Part shown: positions 38,831 through 50,976 of the stretch, piece by piece
Layout: every line of letters starts with the position of its first letter
Position numbering within the stretch: the first letter of the stretch is position 1
DNA from: DATLSM01 sp963722965
Lineage (GTDB): Bacteria > Actinomycetota > Thermoleophilia > Solirubrobacterales > 70-9
Direction of reading: 5' to 3'
NCBI GenBank assembly: GCA_963722965.1
Contig: CAVROX010000013.1
Location: forward strand, 69,084 to 133,083
DNA length: 64,000 nt
Made by a program: the position numbers and the translations under genes
Notes under the pieces: model-generated
What the model saw: the letters and a program-made list of their open reading frames with translations, nothing else
Database searches by the model: none
Told to the model about the DNA's origin: nothing

Positions 38831-39949
38831 CTACCGCTCGGGGAGCTTTAGCTCGATCGCTTCGAACTCGCCGGTCTCGGGGTTGAGGCGGCCGCGGCGC
38901 AGCTTCAAGATCTCGAGCACGTAGACCAGGTAAACGCTGAAGGCAACGGCGATCAGCCCGCAGACGATCAGCACCGCGGTCCACAGCGCGTTGAAGTGGC
39001 CGTGGTGGTCGCTGTAGGGGACGAAGCGCAGCGCCAGGGCGAGGCCGGCGAGGACCAGTGTCCAGCCGTAGAGGTAGGCGATCGTGCGCCGCTGGGAGAA
39101 GCCGATGTTCGCCATCCGGTGGTGAAAGTGCCAGCTATCGGCCTGGTAGATCGGCTGGCGGTATTTGAGCCGCTTGGCGACCACGAAGCCGGTATCGAGG
39201 ATCGGCACCGCGAGGACGACCAGCGGGAAGGCGAGGGCGATCACGGCGTTGGTCTTCAGCGCACCCTGGACCGAGGCGGTGGCGAGCAGGAAGCCGAGCA
39301 GGTTGGACCCGGTGTCGCCCATGAAGCTCGAGGCGGGAGGGAAACCGTGGCGCAGGAATCCGAGCGCCGCGCCGGCGGTCAGCGCCGCCAGCACCCCGGC
39401 CGCGTTGCGTTCAAGCGAGAGGGCGATCGCCGCCAGGGCGATGGCGGCGATCGTGCAGACGCCCGCCGCCAGCCCGTCGACGCCGTCGATGAAGTTGATG
39501 ATGTTGACCACGGCGACGATTCCCAGCACGGTCAGCGGGTAGGCCAGCCAGCCGAGCTGGAAGCCGCCGATGAACGGCAGGGTGAGGTCGGTGACCCGGA
39601 CCCCGCCGAGGACCGGAATCAGCGCCGCGAGGGTCTGGCCGAGGAGCTTCGCCAGCGCCGGCAGGCCGCGCACGTCATCGACCACGCCGACCGCGGCGAT
39701 CGCGATCGCCCCGAGCAAGATCGCGCGGGTCTCTCCGTCGTGGGGCAGCCAGATCCAGCCCGCCACCTCGACCCCGGCGAGGATCGCCAGCCCCGAGAGG
39801 CGCGGCATCGGGCGATCGTGCAGCCCCCGCTCCTTGGGCTCATCGATCGCCCCGACCCGGTAGGCGAGGCGCTCGGCGTAGGGAACCAGCAGCCAGGCAA
39901 TCGCGGCGGCTGCGAGAAAAGCGAGGACGGCGTCTGCGGTCGAGGCCAA
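38831..39949 (-). CDS. Undecaprenyl-phosphate sugar-1-phosphate transferase (WecA/TagO/MraY family)
   Basis: A 372-aa polytopic membrane enzyme (about ten helices) that transfers GlcNAc-1-P or similar from the UDP-sugar to the lipid carrier. Family motifs: DDVRGLPALAKLLGQ with the Mg-binding Asp pair, NIINFIDGVDGLAAG, MGDTGSNLLGF, and the cytoplasmic HFHHRMANIGFSQR loop. This initiates the polymer that the LCP protein would attach to the wall. The gene order here resembles the glyA-tagO arrangement of other Actinobacteria. Confidence 0.93.
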   Translation of the reverse strand: MASTADAVLAFLAAAAIAWLLVPYAERLAYRVGAIDEPKERGLHDRPMPRLSGLAILAGVEVAGWIWLPHDGETRAILLGAIAIAAVGVVDDVRGLPALAKLLGQTLAALIPVLGGVRVTDLTLPFIGGFQLGWLAYPLTVLGIVAVVNIINFIDGVDGLAAGVCTIAAIALAAIALSLERNAAGVLAALTAGAALGFLRHGFPPASSFMGDTGSNLLGFLLATASVQGALKTNAVIALAFPLVVLAVPILDTGFVVAKRLKYRQPIYQADSWHFHHRMANIGFSQRRTIAYLYGWTLVLAGLALALRFVPYSDHHGHFNALWTAVLIVCGLIAVAFSVYLVYVLEILKLRRGRLNPETGEFEAIELKLPER

Positions 39950-39985
39950 TTTGCGGCGCCCGGGACGGATGCGGGCGCGCTCAGG

Positions 39986-41002
39986 CTACTTGACGGTTTC
40001 GACGGCGCCGAGCACCCCGTCAATCAACGGCGCCGGGTCGCGGGGGTGCAGGACGCCGATCGCGGTGGTGCGCTTTGCCAGCGGCACTTCGTCGGGGTCG
40101 GCGAGGACCCGCAGGCGCCCTTCGGCGATCAGCGCCTCATCGACACCGCCCATGCGACCGCTGAAGGTGGTGAAGACCGGGGTGCCGAGGGCCACCGCCT
40201 CGCGGTTCATCGTGCCGCCGGCGCTGATCACCAGATCGGCGTAGGCGATCAGGCTCTGGGCGTCGATCGCCCGCTCGGGGACGATCAGGTTGGCGGCGCC
40301 GATCGATTGCACGGCGGCCCCCTGAGCCTCGGTGCGGGGAACGATCACCGCCTGGGCCTCTTCGGCGGCGGCGAGGCGGCGGATCAGCCGCTCATAGAGC
40401 TCGTTGCGGGCGTGGTACTCGGAGGTCTCCGGCGGCGGGCGGAGGACGACCAAGACCTTCTCGCGATCAACGCCGAGCTCCGCAAGCACGCCGGGGTCAA
40501 GCTCACAGCCGGCGAGGTAGTACTCCTCCTTGAGGCCGGGGTAGCGGATGAGCTTGCGCTGCTTGGCGCCGGTGCGCCGCAGCCGCCCCAGCGGGATCGA
40601 GTCCGGGACCAGAACCCGACGCGCCACCCGGAAGCTGATCTGGCGCTGGATGCCGGCGAACTCGTAGTCCTGCATCTGCGCCGAGGGAATGCGGAACAGG
40701 TAGGAGACGACGGCAAGGTCGACGGAGCCGTGGGCGATTGCCAGGTTGGGCCGGCGCTCCCAGACGAATCCCGCCAGGCGCCGTGAGCGTCCCCCGAGGG
40801 CCGCAGCCTTACCAAGTGCCGAGCCGCCCCCGTGGCTGCCAACACTCGTGTAGGGAATCCCCAGCCGCTCGAGGATGCCCAACGTCTGCCCGTACTCGCG
40901 GGCGGTCACAAAGACCTCGTGGCCGCGCTCTTCGAGCCCCTCGATCAGGGGCCTCAGCACCAGCGGATGTGCAGCCGCGGTGCAATCGACCCAGACCTTC
41001 AT
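39986..41002 (-). CDS. DUF354 family glycosyltransferase-like protein
   Basis: A 338-aa protein starting MKVWVDCTAAAHPLVLRPLI, the DUF354 signature. The two-Rossmann GT-B-like layout is supported by FVTAREYGQTLGILERLG, AIAHGSVDLAVVSYLFRIP, LVVLRPPPETSEYHARNELY and the sugar-nucleotide-site region DLVISAGGTMNREAVALGTP. DUF354 proteins occur in surface polysaccharide loci of archaea and bacteria; the activity is unproven. It lies between tagO and glyA. Confidence 0.82.
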   Translation of the reverse strand: MKVWVDCTAAAHPLVLRPLIEGLEERGHEVFVTAREYGQTLGILERLGIPYTSVGSHGGGSALGKAAALGGRSRRLAGFVWERRPNLAIAHGSVDLAVVSYLFRIPSAQMQDYEFAGIQRQISFRVARRVLVPDSIPLGRLRRTGAKQRKLIRYPGLKEEYYLAGCELDPGVLAELGVDREKVLVVLRPPPETSEYHARNELYERLIRRLAAAEEAQAVIVPRTEAQGAAVQSIGAANLIVPERAIDAQSLIAYADLVISAGGTMNREAVALGTPVFTTFSGRMGGVDEALIAEGRLRVLADPDEVPLAKRTTAIGVLHPRDPAPLIDGVLGAVETVK

Positions 41003-41062
41003 CGCGCGGTGATCTTCTCCGATCGGAGGCTTGGGGAAGCCGACCCCGGCCGCCTTCGCCGA

Positions 41063-42344
<1,282 letters not shown>

Positions 42345-42403
42345 GGGCGAGCGACCATACCGACGCCCGCCGATGGGCCCCGCCTGGCGTCAATCGCCAC
42401 CTG

Positions 42404-42505
42404 GTGGCCTGCCGCGGATTTGGTGATCTGGTCGAGGTGGCTCCTCCCCGGGGCGTTGTCGAGGATCTCCTCGGCGGCTTTGGTCCAGAGGAAGGGCCTG
42501 GGTAG
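42404..42505 (-). mobile_element. Probable remnant of an IS630-family transposase C-terminus
   Basis: The minus strand encodes LPRPFLWTKAAEEIL followed by an HLDQITKSAAGH-type tail, resembling the FxWTKTADEIL...SGH ending of IS630 transposases. No DDE catalytic core, terminal repeats or TA duplication were seen. It sits between glyA and the RibD/DHFR-like gene, whose promoter overlaps its edge. The call rests on a short motif recognised from memory. Confidence 0.4.
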
Positions 42506-42508
42506 GGT
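42503..42508 (+). promoter_or_regulatory. -10 box (TAGGGT) of a probably leaderless DHFR-like mRNA
   Basis: TAGGGT ends six bases before ATG 42515 with no Shine-Dalgarno between, the same spacing as the fpg and HxlR genes. Confidence 0.45.
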
Positions 42509-42514
42509 TGGGAA

Positions 42515-43056
42515 ATGGGACCTCTTCGCTACTCCGTCAACGTCACCTTGGACGGCTGTTGCGATCATCGTGCAATCCCCGCGGGGGAAGAGTTGCATCG
42601 TCACGCGGCCGAGAACCTCAAGCAGGCCGATGCCCTTCTCTTGGCCGGGTTACCTACGAAATGATGGAATCGGCGTGGCGGCCGCCGGCGCCGACCCCAG
42701 CCAGACCTGACTGGATGGAACCCTTCGCCCAGACGATCAACGCGGCAAAGAAGTACGTCATCTCAAGCACCCTGGAGCAGGTCGATTGGAACGCGGAACT
42801 CCTCCGCGGGGATCTGGGCAGTGCCGTTCGGCAACTCAAGCGGGAGTCGGGCGAGGGACTGTTGGTGGGAGGTTTGAAGCTCCCACTGGCGCTGGCGGAG
42901 CTGGGATTGATCGATGAGTATGAGTTCGTGGTGCATCCCAGGCTCGCGGGCCACGGGCCGACCTTATTCGCGGGGCTATCGAGGGATCTCGACCTGAAGC
43001 TCGTGAGCCGGCTGGAGTTCGGCACGGGGGCGGTGGCGATGCGCTACGAGCCGTGA
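42515..43056 (+). CDS. Dihydrofolate reductase/RibD C-terminal family protein (one frameshift)
   Basis: ATG 42515 begins GPLRYSVNVTLDGCCDHRAI, the usual DHFR-like opening. A missing G near 42640 shifts the frame, after which GRVTYEMMESAWRPP, KYVISSTLEQVDWN, EGLLVGGLKLPLALAELGLI, DEYEFVVHPRLAGHGPTLFA and a final beta-strand follow. About 180 aa, typical of the RibD_C group of NADPH reductases often found as isolated accessory genes. Its third-position GC is a little lower than its neighbours, and it interrupts the glyA-tsaC neighbourhood on the opposite strand, suggesting acquisition. The 181 bases up to tsaC hold nothing recognised. Confidence 0.8.
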
Positions 43057-43237
43057 AGGCCCCATCGGGCGGGCTAGCCCGAGGCCGGCGAATCATCGTG
43101 CCCTGGCTCGCGGCTCTGGCGCGCTAGGCCGCGGTGGTTCACTCCGCGGGCGCCGATAGGGACGCCTCGCCCTGGCGCACCTCCCGGGCCGGCGCCGCGT
43201 GCGAGTGAGCAAAGCCCCTGCAGCTCAACCGCTGCAA

Positions 43238-43879
43238 TCAGCCCCCGCCCAGGCCGGCCAGCGCCGCGCTGAGGTCCCCGGCGGAGAGGCCGCCCTGGCG
43301 CAGGATCGACCACCCTCCGCCCGCCTCGAGGGCGCTCAGATCGACGACGGTCGAGGGCAGGCCGGTGAGGAGGCCGCCGTCGATCGCCAGATCGACGGCG
43401 GCGAGGATCGCGGCGTCAAGCTCAGCGAAGCTTGCCGCAGGGGGCTCTCCGCTGCGGTTGGCCGAGGTCTGAAAGAGCGGGCACATGGCGCCGGCCAGCG
43501 GGCCGCCGATCAGGCGGACGCCGAGGCGCTCGGGATCCTCGCGGCAGGCGAGCGGGTAGCGACGCTCCGGGTTGGCGACGATCAGCGTGACCGGACCGGG
43601 GAGCAGGGCGCCGAGCGCCGCGCGGGTGCGGGGGCCAAGGCCCGCGAGCAGCTCCCTGATCGCCAGCGCTGAGAAGTACATCACGGCGGCGGACTTGCCA
43701 TCGTCGCGGCCCTTGATCTGGTGGATGCGTGCGATCGCCGCCGGGTCAAGTGGGTCGCAGGCGAGGCCGTAGAGGCCCTCGGCGGGGAAAACTGCGACGC
43801 CACCGCCGCTGATGCAGCGCTCCAGCGCCGAGCGCGCGAGGTCGCCCCCATCCCGTCTCACCGAGACAACCTCACTCAT
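43238..43879 (-). CDS. tsaC: Threonylcarbamoyl-AMP synthase (YrdC/Sua5 domain)
   Basis: A 213-aa protein making TC-AMP from threonine, bicarbonate and ATP for the t6A modification of ANN-decoding tRNAs. Signature segments: GGVAVFPAEGLYGLACDPLD, RIHQIKGRDDGKSAAVMYFS, LLPGPVTLIVAN, and FQTSANRSGEPPAAS. It is the single-domain YrdC type without the Sua5 C-terminal domain. Its start overlaps the prmC 3' region in the other frame; conserved Actinobacteria keep prfA-prmC-tsaC together. Confidence 0.93.
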   Translation of the reverse strand: MSEVVSVRRDGGDLARSALERCISGGGVAVFPAEGLYGLACDPLDPAAIARIHQIKGRDDGKSAAVMYFSALAIRELLAGLGPRTRAALGALLPGPVTLIVANPERRYPLACREDPERLGVRLIGGPLAGAMCPLFQTSANRSGEPPAASFAELDAAILAAVDLAIDGGLLTGLPSTVVDLSALEAGGGWSILRQGGLSAGDLSAALAGLGGG

Positions 43880-43894
43880 CGAGAGCCGGCCCCC

Positions 43895-44802
43895 TCAACA
43901 GCCGTCCACCGACGCTCTCTCTGTGGGATCGGCGAGAGCCGATCGCGCCCCCCAGATGACCCGCTCGATCCCGGCCAGGTCCCGCCAGGCCCCGACCTGC
44001 CCAAAGCCGCTGCTTTCCAACAGCCCGCCAACGGCGCCAGCCTGCCCCGCCCCGACCTCCAGCCCAATTTCGCGCGGCAGCGCCGCTCCCTGCGCCCCCC
44101 GGAACGGGCGCGCCGCAGCTGAGCTAGGAAGGCGCGGATCGCATCGAGGCCGTCGGGGCCGGCGAGCAGCGCCTCGCGCGGCTCCCACTCGCTCACCTCG
44201 GGCGGAAGCGAGGGCCACTCGCCCGTGGCGACGTAGGGCAGGTTGGCGAGGATCAGCTCGAAGTGCTCCCCCGCGGGCAGGGAGCCCGCCAGGAAGCGCA
44301 CCCTCCCCGCGAGCCCCGTTCGCTCGGCATTGCTGCGGGCGAGCGCCAGCGCCGCCGGCGAGGTGTCGGTCGCGGTGACCTGGCAGCGCGGCAGCTCCGC
44401 GGCGATCGCCAGGGCCACGGCGCCCGAGCCGGTGCCGACGTCGAGCACGCTGGCCGGCCCTCGCTTGAGCGCGAGTTCGACCGAAAGCTCCGTCTCGGGG
44501 CGGGGGATCAGCACCCGGCGGTCGACCGCCAGCTCGATGTCGCGAAACCATTTGCGGCCGAGGATGTAGGCGACCGGCTCCCGCGCCAGCCGTCGCCGCA
44601 CCATCTCCCCAAAGCGCCGGCCCCCGCCGGCCGGAAGCCCCGCCTCGGGGTCGGCGGCAAGCCGCGCCCGCTCCCACCCGGTCGCCTCGACCAGGAGCAC
44701 TTCGGCGTCAAGGCGCGGGCTCTGGACGCCGGCGGCGCTGAGCGCGTCGACGGCCGCCCCGATCGCCTCGCGAACGCTGCCCGCAGCGCTTGACTGGGCC
44801 AC
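43895..44802 (-). CDS. prmC: Release factor glutamine methyltransferase PrmC (one frameshift)
   Basis: Methylates the Gln of the GGQ motif in RF1 and RF2. From GTG 44802: AQSSAAGSVREAIGAAVDAL, SPRLDAEVLLVEATGWERA, the helical domain, YILGRKWFRDIELAVDRRVL, IPRPETELSVELAL, SAM motif VLDVGTGSGAVALAIAAE and the active-site tetrad NLPY in ELILANLPYVATGEWPSLP (NPPY in most homologues). A break near 44105 shifts to the frame ending IGLEVGAGQAGAVGGLLES, RDLAGIERVIWG and a stop at 43895. It follows prfA by six bases. Confidence 0.9.
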
Positions 44803-44807
44803 GCCGA

Positions 44808-45879
<1,072 letters not shown>

Positions 45880-45883
<4 letters not shown>

Positions 45884-46830
45884 GCGACGATCTCGATTTC
45901 GCGCTGCGGCGGCGTCCTCGGGACCTCTCGCGGGCAAGCACCGCCTCCAGCGAGGCGATCGCCACCGCGAGCTGCTCGGTTTCGGGCTCGCGCGTCGTCA
46001 GGTTCTGCAGCATCAGCCCCGGCCACATGATCCCCCGCACCCAGCGCTTGCGCCGGTTCTTGCCCGCCCACTTGATCACCTCATAGGAGAGCCCGGCGAT
46101 CAGCGGGATGCCGAGGATGCGCGAGACGATCAGCCAGTACCAGGCGGGCAGCCCGATCGGCGCGAAAACGAAGATCGCCAGCACCATCACGATCAAAAGG
46201 AAACTGGTCCCGCAGCGCGGATGCAGGCGCGAGTAAAGCCTTGCCCGTGCCGGAGTCAGCTCGTCTTCGGCCTCATAACAGGAGATCGTCTTGTGCTCGG
46301 CCCCGTGGTACTCAAACACCCGACGCAGGTCCTTCATCCGGCTGATCGCGACGAGGTAGCCGACGAACAGAGTCGGTGCGCAGCGTCCCCTCGATCAACC
46401 AGAACAAAAGCGGCGAGCCGAGCTGGCCCTTGATCAGGCTGGTCAGGCCGACCGGGACGACGAAAAAGAGCCCAATCGCGAGCACCAGGGAGAAGAGCAC
46501 CGTCGCCCCCCAAACCCAGCCGCCGATCTCCTCCCGCTCGCCATCCTCTTCGGCGGGAAGCTGGGCGTTGGCCGAGATCGCCAGCGCCCGGAAACCGATC
46601 TTCATCGATTCGCCGAGGGCGACGACTCCACGGATCACCGGCAACCGCCAGGCGCGGTGGCGCCCCGCCCAGGGTACGAGCGACTCGGCGCTGACCTCAA
46701 CCTCCCCGTCGGGGCGGCGCACCGCCACCGCCCAGGTCCTCACGCCACGCATCATCACCCCCTCCAGCACCGCCTGCCCACCAACCGGCGCGTCGCGCTT
46801 GGCGACGAGGGCTCCGTCGGGCATCCGCAT
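45880..46830 (-). CDS. DUF1385 family membrane protein (two frameshifts)
   Basis: About 316 aa. From ATG 46830: PVGGQAVLEGVMMRGVRTWA (the DUF1385 signature), LPVIRGVVALGESMKIGFRA, then membrane helices WVWGATVLFSLVLAIGLFFV and, after a break near 46370, EYHGAEHKTISCYEAEDELT, RCGTSFLLIVMVLAIFVFAP, and LSYEVIKWAGKN. A second break near 45935 leads to the frame ending PQREIEIVA. The two shifts cancel, and the length is an exact multiple of three. The family often sits by prfA and rpmE, and its function is unknown. Confidence 0.85.
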
Positions 46831-46892
46831 CGGGTCCCCCCGTTGGCGGGGACCGGCGGCGCCGCTGGCGAGCCCAGCTCCGGGCTCACGGT

Positions 46893-47105
46893 CTACTTCC
46901 TGGCCCGGTGCTTCGCGGCACGGCGCTGGAAGCGCTCGACCCGCCCACCGGTGTCGACCAGCTTCTGCTTACCCGTATAGAAAGGGTGGCACTCCGAGCA
47001 CAGCTCGACGTGGAGGTCCGACTTGGTCGAGCGGGTGTAGAACTGGTTCCCGCAGGAGCAATGGACGTTGGCGAGTGTGTACTCGGGGTGGATGCCTGTC
47101 TTCAT
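46893..47105 (-). CDS. rpmE: 50S ribosomal protein L31 (zinc-binding type)
   Basis: A 70-aa ribosomal protein: MKTGIHPEYTLANVHCSCGN, then FYTRSTKSDLHVELCSECHP and FYTGKQKLVDTGGRVERFQR. C16, C18, C36 and C39 form the zinc site, so it is the C+ form that is replaced by a Zn-free paralogue under zinc starvation in some bacteria. It is the first gene of the rpmE-DUF1385-prfA-prmC-tsaC series. Confidence 0.96.
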   Translation of the reverse strand: MKTGIHPEYTLANVHCSCGNQFYTRSTKSDLHVELCSECHPFYTGKQKLVDTGGRVERFQRRAAKHRARK

Positions 47106-47153
47106 CGTCTCCCCAGTCTAGAGAAGTGCGCCGGCGCTGCCGATAGGACCCCG

Positions 47154-48669
47154 ATGAACGCAACAACCGGGGGCAGAGCGGGGCGCGAGCGCGTCATCCG
47201 CGCGATCCTCGCCGTCGTGCTGTTCGGTGGGGCCGCCGCCGCCACCGCGCACGACTGGTTTGGCCTCGGCGGCAGGGGCCTTGACTTCGCGGCGGAAGGG
47301 CCGGTCTATGACGCGGTGGTGATCGCCGCCGGCCTCGCCTGCTGCTGCGCGCGCGTCGCCGCGGCGCGAGCACGGCGCCTGGCTTGCGATCGGCGCCGCG
47401 ATCTTGCTCTGGGGCGCCTCGGAGGTCTACTGGACCGCCTTCATCCTCAACAACCCCAACCCCCCCTACCCCTCACCGGCCGACGTCGGCTACCTCGCCT
47501 TCTACCCGCTGGCGGCCCTCGGGGTTGGGCTTTTGGTGCGCGCCCGAGCCCACGAGCTCGACTGGCGGCTGTGGATGGACGGGGTGATCGCAGCACTCGG
47601 CACGGCGGCGCTGGGTGCGGCCTTCGTCTTTGACTTCGTCGCCAACCGGACCACCGGCACCCCGATTCAGGTGGCGACGACCCTCGCCTACCCGCTCGGC
47701 GACATCCTGATGTTCTCCCTCGTGGTCGGTGTGGTGGCGCTGACCCGCTGGCGCCCGGGCCGCAGCTGGTCGCTGTTGCTCGCCGGCCTCGCCGCCCTGG
47801 TCGTCGCCGATGTCGCCTTCACCCTGCAAGAAAACGGGGCCCTGCCTGGCGGCGTCTGGACCGATCCGATCTACTTGATCGCCGCCGCCTGCCTCGGCGC
47901 CGAGGCCTGGCAGCCGCGCGCCGACACGATCGCCGCGACAGCGCGCTTTGACGGCTGGCGCGAGCTGATGGTCCCGGCGCTGTTCGGCACGGTGATGATC
48001 GGCCTGCTTCGTGATGCAGTACTTCAGCCGCCGCCAGCGCCCTCTCCACCGTGCTCTGGGCGGCGACGATGATCGCCGTGATCGTCGCGCCTGGCGATCA
48101 CCGTGTCGCGAGAACAAGGCCCTGCTTGAGCAGGTCGAACCGACTCGCTGACGGGGATCGGCAATCACGGCGCGATGCAGGTCGACCTCGAGGCCGATTG
48201 CGCGAGTGCGAGCGCGGAGGAGCCGGTGACCCTGGTGATTTTCGACCTCAACGGCTTCAAGCGATTCAACGACACCTTCGGTCACCCGGCCGGAGACAGC
48301 CCTGCTGACCCGCCTCGGACGCGAGCTGCGCGATGCGATCGGCGAAGACGGCGCCGCCTACAGGATCGGCGGCGATGAGTTCTGCGTGCTTCTGAGCTGC
48401 CCCGCGGGCCGCCTCGACAGGTCAAGAGGGAGGCGGCGAAGGCCTGACCGCGAGCGGCAGGGGCTATGAAGTCTCCGCCTCATGGGGGGCGGTGGCGATC
48501 CCCAGCGAGGCGGGCGACCCCGCCGAGGCGCTGCAGCTCGCCGACCTGCGGATGTACGCGCAGAAGGAGTCGCCGGCGCCTGGCCGCCGACCCCGGCGGA
48601 GGGCCGCCGGCGTTGAGATCACGCGCTCGCCGAGGCAGCTGGCCGAGCGCCCCGAGCGCTGCGGCTAAG
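47154..48669 (+). CDS. Membrane GGDEF-domain protein, probable diguanylate cyclase (several frameshifts)
   Basis: ATG 47154 begins a basic segment and hydrophobic helix (VIRAILAVVLFGGAAAATAH). After a break near 47370 about seven further helices follow (LWGASEVYWTAFIL, VGYLAFYPLAALGVGLLVRA, LYLIAA-type segments to 48010). After more breaks at 48010-48150 the GGDEF domain reads DSLTGIGNHGAM, VTLVIFDLNGFKRFNDTFGH and YRIGGDEFCVLL, ending ASWGAVAIPSEAGDPAEALQ, LADLRMYAQKE. The intact GGDEF motif predicts c-di-GMP synthesis; no RxxD inhibitory site is seen at the usual place. The exact stop is uncertain because of indels. It neighbours polysaccharide genes. Confidence 0.75.
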
Positions 48670-48734
48670 CCCGGCCCGACGGCGAGTCCGCAAGTTGCGG
48701 GCACTTCTGCTTGGGCGCGATGTTTTTCGTCTGA

Positions 48735-48765
48735 TCGGGGGGCCATCCTTTAGATAACCCCCCGA
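48735..48765. repeat. 8-bp inverted repeat downstream of the GGDEF gene
   Basis: TCGGGGGG (48735-48742) and CCCCCCGA (48758-48765) flank a 15-base AT-richer loop in the gap between the convergent GGDEF and deacetylase genes. It may end transcription, but no T-run follows. The rest of the roughly 215-base gap holds nothing recognised. Confidence 0.4.
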
Positions 48766-48884
48766 CTAGGACGGAGAGCCATGCCCAAGGAGATCTTCGA
48801 CCAGGACCGGCCGCGGAGCACGATGGCCCAGCGCCTCGATGAGGCCTTCGCCGGATGCGAGCAGTGGACGCTCGCGCCGCCCGC

Positions 48885-49537
48885 TCAGCGGCGCAACCCG
48901 ATCGGCTTCAGCCCGCGGGCGTCGAGCTCCTCGAGGAGGAGCGGCAACGCCGCGACGGTTCGCATCCAAGAGCCCGGCGCGCTGTAGTAATCGGCGTCGT
49001 GCAGCAGGACGATGTCCCCGGCGCGGGCATCTGCACTGCAGCGCCGCGCGATCGAGGCCGCGGTGGCCCGCCTGCTCCAGTCGCGCCCCCACTGCGACCA
49101 CGCACCGGGCGCCAGCCGCGCGGCGAATCGCCCGTAGACCTGGCCCGCTGAATATCCCGTAGGGCGGTCGGTAGTCGGCGATCGCCTGGCCAGCGGCTTC
49201 CTCGATCGCCGCCCGGGCGCGATCGGCGTCATCGAGCAGCTGGCGCGGCGTCAACCGAGCTGGTTGCGGTGGCGGTGGCAGTGCAGCTCGACCCGGTGCC
49301 CGGCGGCGATGATCTCGGCGACCAGGGTCGGACGCCGCAGACACCTGCTCCCCGGCCAAAAAGAAGGTCGCGGGGGCGCCGACCTCGCGCAGGGCCTCCA
49401 AAACCTCGGGCGTGCCCTGCGGGATGGGGACCGTCGTCGAAGGTCAGCGCCACCCCCTCGGCGCCCTCCTGGCGGTGGACGATCCCCAGCGCCGGGCCGA
49501 GGCCGGGAAGCGACGGGGGCGAGAGCCGGCCCAGCAT
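48885..49537 (-). CDS. Polysaccharide deacetylase (NodB fold, frameshifted)
   Basis: From ATG 49537 the frame reads SLPGLGPALGIVHRQEGAEG, then the metal-binding VALTFDDGPHP. After a break EVGAPATFFLAGEQVS follows, then REL-type helix RQLLDDADRARAAIEEAAGQ and the conserved DYRPPYGIFS. Later pieces WSQWGRDWSR, GDIVLLHDADYYS and ALPLLLEELDARGLKPIGLR complete a NodB domain with a stop at 48885. At least four indels. Such enzymes remove N-acetyl groups from peptidoglycan or exopolysaccharide. The boundary with the upstream glycosyltransferase is blurred, so a fusion is possible. Confidence 0.78.
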
Positions 49538-49582
49538 GGAGCGATCGCCGCGGTTGACACGCCGACCCCAGCAGGGCTTCGA

Positions 49583-50976
49583 TCAAGGGCTGGCAGATGC
49601 GAAACGGCGGGGTGGGTCGCGGCCATCGGTTCGCCGGGTGGCGTGACGACCCGACCGGGGTGTTGCTGAGCTTGCCGATGTGGATCCGGCTCTCGATCGG
49701 CTTGGCGACCTTGGAGATCACCCGGTAGGGGGTCTCCCAGTCCACCGAGAGGGCCCCGAAGACGATCACCGCGATCGCGATCACGGCGAGGCTGAACGCG
49801 GTCGCGGCGCGGCCCACGCGCAGGCGCCAGGCGGGCTGGGGGCGCACGCGCGGGCGCGGCGTGAGGACCCGCGAGGCGATCGAGGGCAGCGAGGCAAAGG
49901 CGGAGTCCGGTGAACGCCGCTCGCGGGTGAGGTGGCGCAGGACCGACTCCAGCTCGTGCTCAGAGCGCGCGACCTGGGCCAGCCCGAAGCGCTCGAGCGC
50001 GGGTTGCTGGCCCGCACGTGGCCGTAGCCGAAGCCGTAGGAGACGACCGGGCAGCCGCGGATGATCGCCTCGAGCACGGTCAGCCCGGCGCTCGAGTGGA
50101 CCAGCGCGTCGGCGGCGGCGAGCACGTCGCCCATCCGGTCGGTGAAGCCCATGATCCGCAGCCGCGGCTCGGCCGGCAAGCGCTGTCGACCTCTGGCGCG
50201 CAGCTTGTCGTTGCGCCCGCACAGGCAGAGCACGATCGCGTCCTCGCACCGCGAGCGCGGCGCGCGTCGCGCCGAGAGGTCGCCGACGCCCCAGCCGCCG
50301 CCCGAGACGGCGATCACGCGGCCGTCGGCCGGCAGCCCGAGCGCCCGGCGCGCGTCGGCGCGCGAGCGCGCGGCGAGGAACGACGGCGAGGTCGGCGGCT
50401 TGGCCCAGCGGACGCTGCCCGGCCCGGCGATGCCCTCGACCTCCTCGATCGACTCGGGGTGGGTGACGAAGTGCAGGTCGATCCCCGGATGGGCCCAGAA
50501 CTGCAGGCCGGCCAGGTCGGTGATCGACGAGTAGACGGGGACCTTCAGGCGCCGGTTTCGCGCAGCTCGCCGAGCACGGCAGTGACCCCCGGGTAGGTGG
50601 AGACGATCAGGTCGGGGTCGTGGGCCTTGATCAGCCGCATCAGGCCCGCGGCGGCCGAGCAGCGTCAGCATGCTTGCAGCGAGAGCCAGCGGGTCGGCGC
50701 GAAGCTCATGAACAGCCGGTACTGGAGGTCGAACAGCCACGGCAGCCAGCGGAACATGAACGCGCGAGTTCTCGCGCAGGAGCTTGGTCGAGGAACCGGC
50801 CCATCGCCGGCAGGCCGTTGACGATCGAGATCTGGGCGTCGGGATCCTCGTCGCGGAACTCGCGCGCGACGGCGCGGGCGGGAAGGTCGTGGCCCTCGCC
50901 GATGTCGGCCGAGATGATCAGGACCTGGCGGGCGCGCTCGAGCCTCGGCGTCGGGCTCGCCCCGGCGCGGGATCAC
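49583..50976 (-). CDS. GT28/MGDG-synthase-like glycosyltransferase with C-terminal membrane helix (frameshifted)
   Basis: GTG 50976 overlaps the epimerase stop. The N-terminal half has RQVLIISADIGEGHDLPARA (typical of MurG/MGDG synthases), FRWLPWLFDLQYRLFMSFAP and KVPVYSSITDLAGLQFWAHP. The C-terminal half has VIAVSGGGWGVGDL, LRIMGFTDRMGDVLAAADAL, the UDP-sugar motif VHSSAGLTVLEAIIRGCPVV, then a linker and a membrane helix (AFSLAVIAIAVIVFGALSV). At least four indels. The end coordinate is approximate: one frame stops at 49583, another runs on toward the deacetylase. Substrate unknown; it probably builds a surface glycolipid or polysaccharide. Confidence 0.72.

Noticed and set aside
38996..40786. 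Very long open frame on the plus strand (596 codons) opposite tagO and the DUF354 gene
   Set aside because: It is antisense to two well-conserved genes, is rich in Arg, Gly, Asp and His, and has no domain. Long antisense frames are expected at this GC content.
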